Below are positions 60,159 to 64,000 of a stretch of 64,000 nucleotides of DNA, in pieces (within the stretch, counting starts at the first letter, position 1; every line of letters begins with the position of its first letter). Location of the stretch: assembly GCA_019894875.1 (NCBI GenBank), contig JAGXNR010000007.1, positions 1 to 64,000 of the forward strand, read 5' to 3'. The position numbers were made by a program, and so were the translations under genes. Source of the DNA: Promethearchaeota archaeon. Lineage in GTDB: Archaea > Asgardarchaeota > Lokiarchaeia > Sigynarchaeales > SOKP01. The notes beneath the pieces are model-generated. The model worked only from the letters and a program-made list of their open reading frames with translations. It was not told the origin of the DNA and searched no databases.

Positions 60159-60596
60159 ATGAAAAACACCGGATTTAAGTTTATGGATCATACTGCTGAT
60201 GTTAGTGTTAAAAGTTGGGGTAGAAGTCTAGAAGAAGCTTTTTCTCAAACAGCACTAAGCTTAATGACAATAATCACTCCTAACTTGAAAAGGATATCAC
60301 AAAAAGTAGAGAAAATGATTGAAATTGTGTCAGAAGATAAATATGCATTGTGTTTTGATTTCTTATCTGAATTTCTTTATTTGTTTGATGTAGAAGATTT
60401 AGTCTTTAGTAACGTATCGGTAATATCTATACAGAAAATAGAAGAACAATATAAATTGATCGCTTTGGCTAAAGGCGAAGCATTTGATAGAAATAAACAT
60501 GAAATTGGGACGGAAGTAAAAGCCATTACTTATTCTTTTATGAATATTGAAGAAAAAAAGAAGAAAGTAGAGATATCCATAGTATTTGATATATAA
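60159..60596 (+). CDS. Archease (RtcB activator)
   Basis: 145 residues. The N-terminal metal site motif is FMDHTADVSVKSWGRSLEEAFSQTALSLM and the C-terminal one is AKGEAFDRNKHEIGTEVKAITYSFMNI, both standard for archease. It speeds the guanylylation of RtcB and helps multiple turnover. It converges with rtcB, 15 bases between stops; such pairing is common in archaea. Confidence 0.95.
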   Translation: MKNTGFKFMDHTADVSVKSWGRSLEEAFSQTALSLMTIITPNLKRISQKVEKMIEIVSEDKYALCFDFLSEFLYLFDVEDLVFSNVSVISIQKIEEQYKLIALAKGEAFDRNKHEIGTEVKAITYSFMNIEEKKKKVEISIVFDI

Positions 60597-60611
60597 TTTT
60601 AAATCTTAATA

Positions 60612-62084
60612 TTATCCTTTAACAACACCTACAGGTACTAACCTTACGATTTTTTCAACTATTCCTAGATCATGGCTAACTTGAACGACTTGATCAATAT
60701 CCTTATAAGCACCAGGACTTTCTTCCGCAAGAACCTTCATAGAAGCGCTTTTTACTAGGATTCCTTTTTTTCCTAATTCTTCTTTTACTTTTGTGCCCCA
60801 ATAACGTTTAATAGCTTTTGATCTTGACATGATACGACCAGATCCGTGAGCGGTTGATCCAAAAGATAGTTCCATCGCTCTTGGTTTACCTACACATAAA
60901 TATGAAGCTGATCCCATGGTTCCGGGGATAAAAGCCGGTTGACCAATATCTTTATAATCTTGAGGTAAAGCAGGGTGTTTGGGAGGAAATGCTCTCGTTG
61001 CACCTTTACGATGGACGTTTAACTTCATCTTTTTACCATCCACATCGTGTTCCTCGATCTTTAGAATATTATGGCATACACCATAAATCATATGCATATC
61101 TAATGCATCAACATCTTTGTTAAATGCATTTTGAAAAGATTCTCTTAACCAGTGAGTAATCAGCTGACGATTTGTAAAACCAAAATTAGCAGCGCATGCC
61201 ATCTGTTTTAAATAATTTTGTGCTTCAGGTGTATCTGCTGGTACACATGCCAGTTCTCTGTCTGGTACTCTAATTTTATACTTGCTCATAGCCTTTTCGA
61301 TATTACGCAAGCTATCCGTACATACTTGATGACCCAATGCTCTACTTCCAGTATGAACCATAATATTGATCTGATTTTTTTCAAAAATTCCCAATTTTTT
61401 AGCAACTGTTTTATTATAAATCTCATCTACTCTTTGTATTTCTAGAAAATGATTCCCACTTCCTAAAGAACCAAGCTGTTTGATAGCTCTTTGTTTTGCC
61501 TTTTGAGATACTAAGGAAGCATCTGCATTCTTTAGACAGCCGTTTTCTTCTAAATGCTCAGCGTCCTCCTCAATAGCATACCCATTATCTAAAGCCCAAT
61601 TCACTCCATTATTTAAAACGTTATCCAAGTCAGAATAACTTATATTTAATTTACCCTTTGAACCGAGTCCTGAAGGGATGCTTCTATAAATATTTTCTAA
61701 CAACTCAGGAAGTAATTTTCTAATATCTTTGAGAAATAAATTTGTTCTTAATAAACGCACACCACAATTTATGTCATAACCAACGCCCCCAGGGGAGATC
61801 ATTCCAGTTTCGGCTTCAGTTCCAGCAACTCCACCAATACAAAAACCATAACCTTGATGAGCATCAGATAATGCAATAGCGTGCTTTTGTATTCCCGGCA
61901 AACACGCGACATTGCATATTTGATCTAATGTACGATCTCCCTTGATTTTTTCTAATATATAGTCATTAGCATAGATTTTAACAGGAACTCTCATCTGGAA
62001 TTTTTCGATATTACCTTGAATCCGAGTCATTAACGTTTTCGGAGGAATCTCGTAAATATTTTCCTCAATTTTATTTACATTCAT
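60612..62084 (-). CDS. rtcB: RNA ligase RtcB
   Basis: 490 residues. Manganese and GTP site motifs are present: GGVGYDINCGVRLLRTNL, SLGSGNHFLEIQRV, VHTGSRALGHQV, VHRKGATRAFPPKHP and GSTAHGSGRIMSRS. No intein. RtcB joins 2',3'-cyclic phosphate and 5'-OH ends made by the splicing endonuclease, so it is needed by the three intron-bearing tRNAs described here. ATG start. Confidence 0.97.
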   Translation of the reverse strand: MNVNKIEENIYEIPPKTLMTRIQGNIEKFQMRVPVKIYANDYILEKIKGDRTLDQICNVACLPGIQKHAIALSDAHQGYGFCIGGVAGTEAETGMISPGGVGYDINCGVRLLRTNLFLKDIRKLLPELLENIYRSIPSGLGSKGKLNISYSDLDNVLNNGVNWALDNGYAIEEDAEHLEENGCLKNADASLVSQKAKQRAIKQLGSLGSGNHFLEIQRVDEIYNKTVAKKLGIFEKNQINIMVHTGSRALGHQVCTDSLRNIEKAMSKYKIRVPDRELACVPADTPEAQNYLKQMACAANFGFTNRQLITHWLRESFQNAFNKDVDALDMHMIYGVCHNILKIEEHDVDGKKMKLNVHRKGATRAFPPKHPALPQDYKDIGQPAFIPGTMGSASYLCVGKPRAMELSFGSTAHGSGRIMSRSKAIKRYWGTKVKEELGKKGILVKSASMKVLAEESPGAYKDIDQVVQVSHDLGIVEKIVRLVPVGVVKG

Positions 62085-62424
62085 CTTAAAGTTATAAATC
62101 AGTTAGTTTTCAAAAATTTATTCATTTAATTCTATAACGTGTTAAAATTTATCACATAATTTAATCTTACTATTATTCTTGTTTTATTGATTTTTTTACT
62201 TTTTTCCTCAAAGGTCAAGATTTGTTTAGCTTGTTTCTAACTTACAAAGTTTGCTACTTCTTCTTTATATACGTCTACAAGATAATATGTTTGAAAATAT
62301 CCTAGTTTTTGCTTTTTGTATAGTACTATGCATAGTTTCAGTCATACATGGAATTATTCTAATTCATAAAAGCAAGATCAGTGAATTAAATGGAATAATT
62401 CCCTAAAAAAAAGATAGGAAAAAA
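62085..62424. other. 340-base region between rtcB and the longin-like gene
   Basis: AT-rich. It holds a possible 39-codon frame at 62287-62406 and a TATA-like TTTATATA at 62264-62271. No RNA or long repeat was seen. Confidence 0.3.
62287..62406 (+). CDS. Possible 39-residue single-helix membrane peptide
   Basis: ATG-started frame reading MFENILVFAFCIVLCIVSVI and then HGIILIHKSKISELNGIIP. It is a hydrophobic helix with a basic tail, and a TATA-like string lies 16-23 bases before it. It is too short for statistical support and has no recognised relatives. It may be spurious. Confidence 0.3.
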   Translation: MFENILVFAFCIVLCIVSVIHGIILIHKSKISELNGIIP

Positions 62425-63156
62425 TTACTTGATTTCGACGAAGGAAAGAAGCTCTAACTTGTCCAGATTATTCATTATCTTCTGAATTTCTGGCACCGGG
62501 CGACCTGACTCTTCCGCTATATCTGGTAATGTGTGAAAGCCGTCAGCTAAATGCGCAATATCAAACTCAGCCGCATCTAAAACCCCCGTCGCAATAACCT
62601 GCTTTGGTAAGCGTTTACCCGCCCACTCCGGCTTTACATCCTTAACTTCGCGCAAATCCTCCGCTGAAAGCACCAACCCCTTCTTTGCGATACGCTTCTG
62701 CGATTTAATAAAATCCTTCTTGAATATTTTGAGTATCGGGATCTTTAGCTCGATCTCCGCAACCTTGCCTACTTTCAGGATATCATCGATTATACTCTCA
62801 AAATCCCGAAAAATACGGACGTCACCGGACCAGCTCTCAAGCTGATCACCGAATTTCCCAACGAATTTGTCAATAATATCAGTCAGGGCTCTATGCGTGA
62901 TTTTTGCATCATCGTTCTTATCTGCCGCAGCGGTACATAAGACACCCTCCTTAAAAACAAGCAAAAGATAAAAAACTTGCATATCTATCACTTTTAATTC
63001 CCCTGATCCTTTGGAGAATTCAACTGAAAAATCTTTAAGTGCAGTAAGAAAACCACTTACTAAATCTTGGTTAAATTGTATACTCCCATAATTCCGATGT
63101 ATTAAACAGATACCTGTGTGTTGGTGGATAAGGTAAAAATTGTGCAACATAGTCAA
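62425..63156 (-). CDS. Longin/roadblock-like sensory domain protein with C-terminal winged helix
   Basis: 243 residues. The first part (LHNFYLIHQHTGICLIHRNYGSIQFNQDLVSGFLTAL) has the two-strand beginning of longin or roadblock-like domains seen in Asgard archaea, followed by VFYLLLVFKEGVLCTAAADKNDDAK. The last 60 residues (GFHTLPDIAEESGRPVPEIQKIMNNLDKLELLSFVEI) form a likely winged-helix. The gene is visibly richer in G and C than its neighbours. A link to GTPase or transcription control is possible but not shown. Confidence 0.65.
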   Translation of the reverse strand: MTMLHNFYLIHQHTGICLIHRNYGSIQFNQDLVSGFLTALKDFSVEFSKGSGELKVIDMQVFYLLLVFKEGVLCTAAADKNDDAKITHRALTDIIDKFVGKFGDQLESWSGDVRIFRDFESIIDDILKVGKVAEIELKIPILKIFKKDFIKSQKRIAKKGLVLSAEDLREVKDVKPEWAGKRLPKQVIATGVLDAAEFDIAHLADGFHTLPDIAEESGRPVPEIQKIMNNLDKLELLSFVEIK

Positions 63157-63251
63157 AACCTCAACTTATATTTTATAACTTATTTCTTAATGTATATTTA
63201 ATAAGATTATGATAATTTAAATTTCTGCATGAGTAAAAGAAAATCTAAATT

Positions 63252-64000
63252 TTATTTATTGATATCATATAACGATCTTATTTTGAAAGAGTCTAAAATA
63301 TCCTGTTTTGAATACTCTGTATTACCTTTCACCACTTTTAAGATTTCGATATCTATAATATATGTTTCCTCAGGATCCATAGAAAAAAAGTTATCTGAAG
63401 CGATAAAATCAACCAAATCAGAAGTAATGAAGACATATAAGGCAATTTCATTTGCATTAAGGATTAATCTGAAGAGATTATCAGTATTCCTTTCTCCGGG
63501 TAAATCTTCCCAAGAAGAGGTTATCTCTGCATCTTTCAATTTAAAAGACTTCGGGGAATCAAATAATCGAAAACCTCTATGAATTAATTGGTGGATTTTT
63601 CCTTTTCGATTTAATTTATAAAAAACGATATTATTTTGAAGGGATGATTGATCTGTATTTAGGTTACTAACATCCACTGATTCGAGTTTTAAAGAACTAC
63701 AAGGTAAAATCGTAGAAGAATTAACTCCCTTCAATAACAAAATCCCTTCAGAATTCATTATTTTCCAATCCAGTTCAATTTCGCATGATTTTTTTAAATC
63801 ATTTGTCACCCATATTTCAATTTGGTTAGGATCCTCCTTAACACTGGCAAATAAAGGTTGATAGAATCGTTTGGCAAAATAATGAAGTGCTTTCCACCTT
63901 CCATAATAATCCAATGAAGACCAACTTGCAACAGGCCAGCAATCATTCAATTGCCAGTAAAGAGATCCCATACAATGATAATCAGTACGGTTTTGTCTCC
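63252..64000 (-). CDS. GH2 beta-mannosidase-like protein, C-terminal part (cut by window edge)
   Basis: Open on the minus strand to the edge, ending at 63252. The segment CMGSLYWQLNDCWPVASWSSLDYYGRWKALHYFAKRF is highly typical of GH2 beta-mannosidases, where it follows the catalytic nucleophile. The rest (about 220 residues) are the beta-sandwich domains of that family. The nucleophile glutamate and acid/base would lie outside the window. It implies breakdown of mannoside glycans; the full enzyme cannot be judged. Internal ATG at 63971 is not the real start. Confidence 0.85.
   Translation of the reverse strand, partial: RQNRTDYHCMGSLYWQLNDCWPVASWSSLDYYGRWKALHYFAKRFYQPLFASVKEDPNQIEIWVTNDLKKSCEIELDWKIMNSEGILLLKGVNSSTILPCSSLKLESVDVSNLNTDQSSLQNNIVFYKLNRKGKIHQLIHRGFRLFDSPKSFKLKDAEITSSWEDLPGERNTDNLFRLILNANEIALYVFITSDLVDFIASDNFFSMDPEETYIIDIEILKVVKGNTEYSKQDILDSFKIRSLYDINK

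Noticed and set aside
63229..63582. 117-codon plus-strand frame opposite the mannosidase
   Set aside because: It is antisense to a clear beta-mannosidase frame, with composition typical of a shadow.
1..64000. CRISPR array, insertion sequence, prophage or rRNA gene
   Set aside because: Scanned for regular direct repeats with spacers, transposase motifs, phage structural genes and rRNA sequence; none seen.

Overview
The window looks like a stretch of an Asgard archaeal genome, most likely Lokiarchaeia-like. This lineage call is an inference from gene content, since no database search was possible. The information-processing genes are archaeal: both subunits of DNA polymerase D, Orc1/Cdc6, RNA polymerase B and H, TFE, MBF1, NAC, the proteasome-activating nucleotidase, Cbf5 and RtcB/archease. 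Alongside them are three Ras/Rab-type small GTPases. One is fused to a Roadblock/LC7 domain, and one carries a long Pro/Glu-rich tail ending in a zinc ribbon. The DNA is AT-rich, genes are densely packed on both strands, TTG starts are common, and some starts have clear Shine-Dalgarno sequences.

Layout. 0-26.5 kb is mostly metabolism: a clipped SDR, a UROD-type protein, a methyltransferase, two paralogous FATP-type acyl-CoA ligases, an HSL-type esterase, a DUF401 transporter, an ACT-domain protein, an F420 hydrogenase-beta-type flavoprotein, an ADP-forming acyl-CoA synthetase alpha subunit, a 4-hydroxybutyryl-CoA dehydratase-type enzyme with its iron-sulfur ligands intact, a MaoC hotdog protein, a gamma-carbonic-anhydrase-type protein, a thiolase-like protein, a radical SAM enzyme, a ferredoxin, a saccharopine-dehydrogenase-like protein, a PaaI thioesterase, a small GTPase, a branched-chain aminotransferase and an Hps-RraA fusion. 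This reads as anaerobic acyl-CoA metabolism. 26.8-33.2 kb holds the tailed Rab-like GTPase, a double zinc-ribbon protein, MazG, anaerobic ribonucleotide reductase and small proteins. 33.2-46.4 kb carries NAC, a PUA protein, PAN, MBF1, a molybdopterin oxidoreductase, TFE, rpoB-rpoH, a methyltransferase and Cbf5. 46.5-49.7 kb has three tRNA genes (Lys-TTT, Thr-CGT, Leu-GAG), each with an apparent 29-30 nt intron at a non-canonical position, plus a ThiL-like kinase and the Roadblock-GTPase. 49.7-59.5 kb is a replication block: M28 peptidase, DP2, DP1, an unknown Cys/His protein, Orc1/Cdc6, a candidate origin and CarS. 59.5-64 kb has a KH-domain protein, archease, RtcB, a longin/roadblock-like protein with distinct base composition, and the C-terminal part of a GH2 beta-mannosidase running off the window.

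Functional links. The tRNA introns would need splicing and ligation, and RtcB with archease lie about 11-16 kb away. The polymerase D genes, Orc1/Cdc6 and an ORB-like box with large palindromes suggest a chromosomal origin at about 58.5-58.8 kb. The most unusual local signals are a structured approximately 230-nt leader before the FrhB-like gene (10.35-10.58 kb), a TFE gene that seems to need an ATT start, and the clustered GTPases with accessory domains. I saw no CRISPR array, insertion sequence, transposase, prophage or rRNA.
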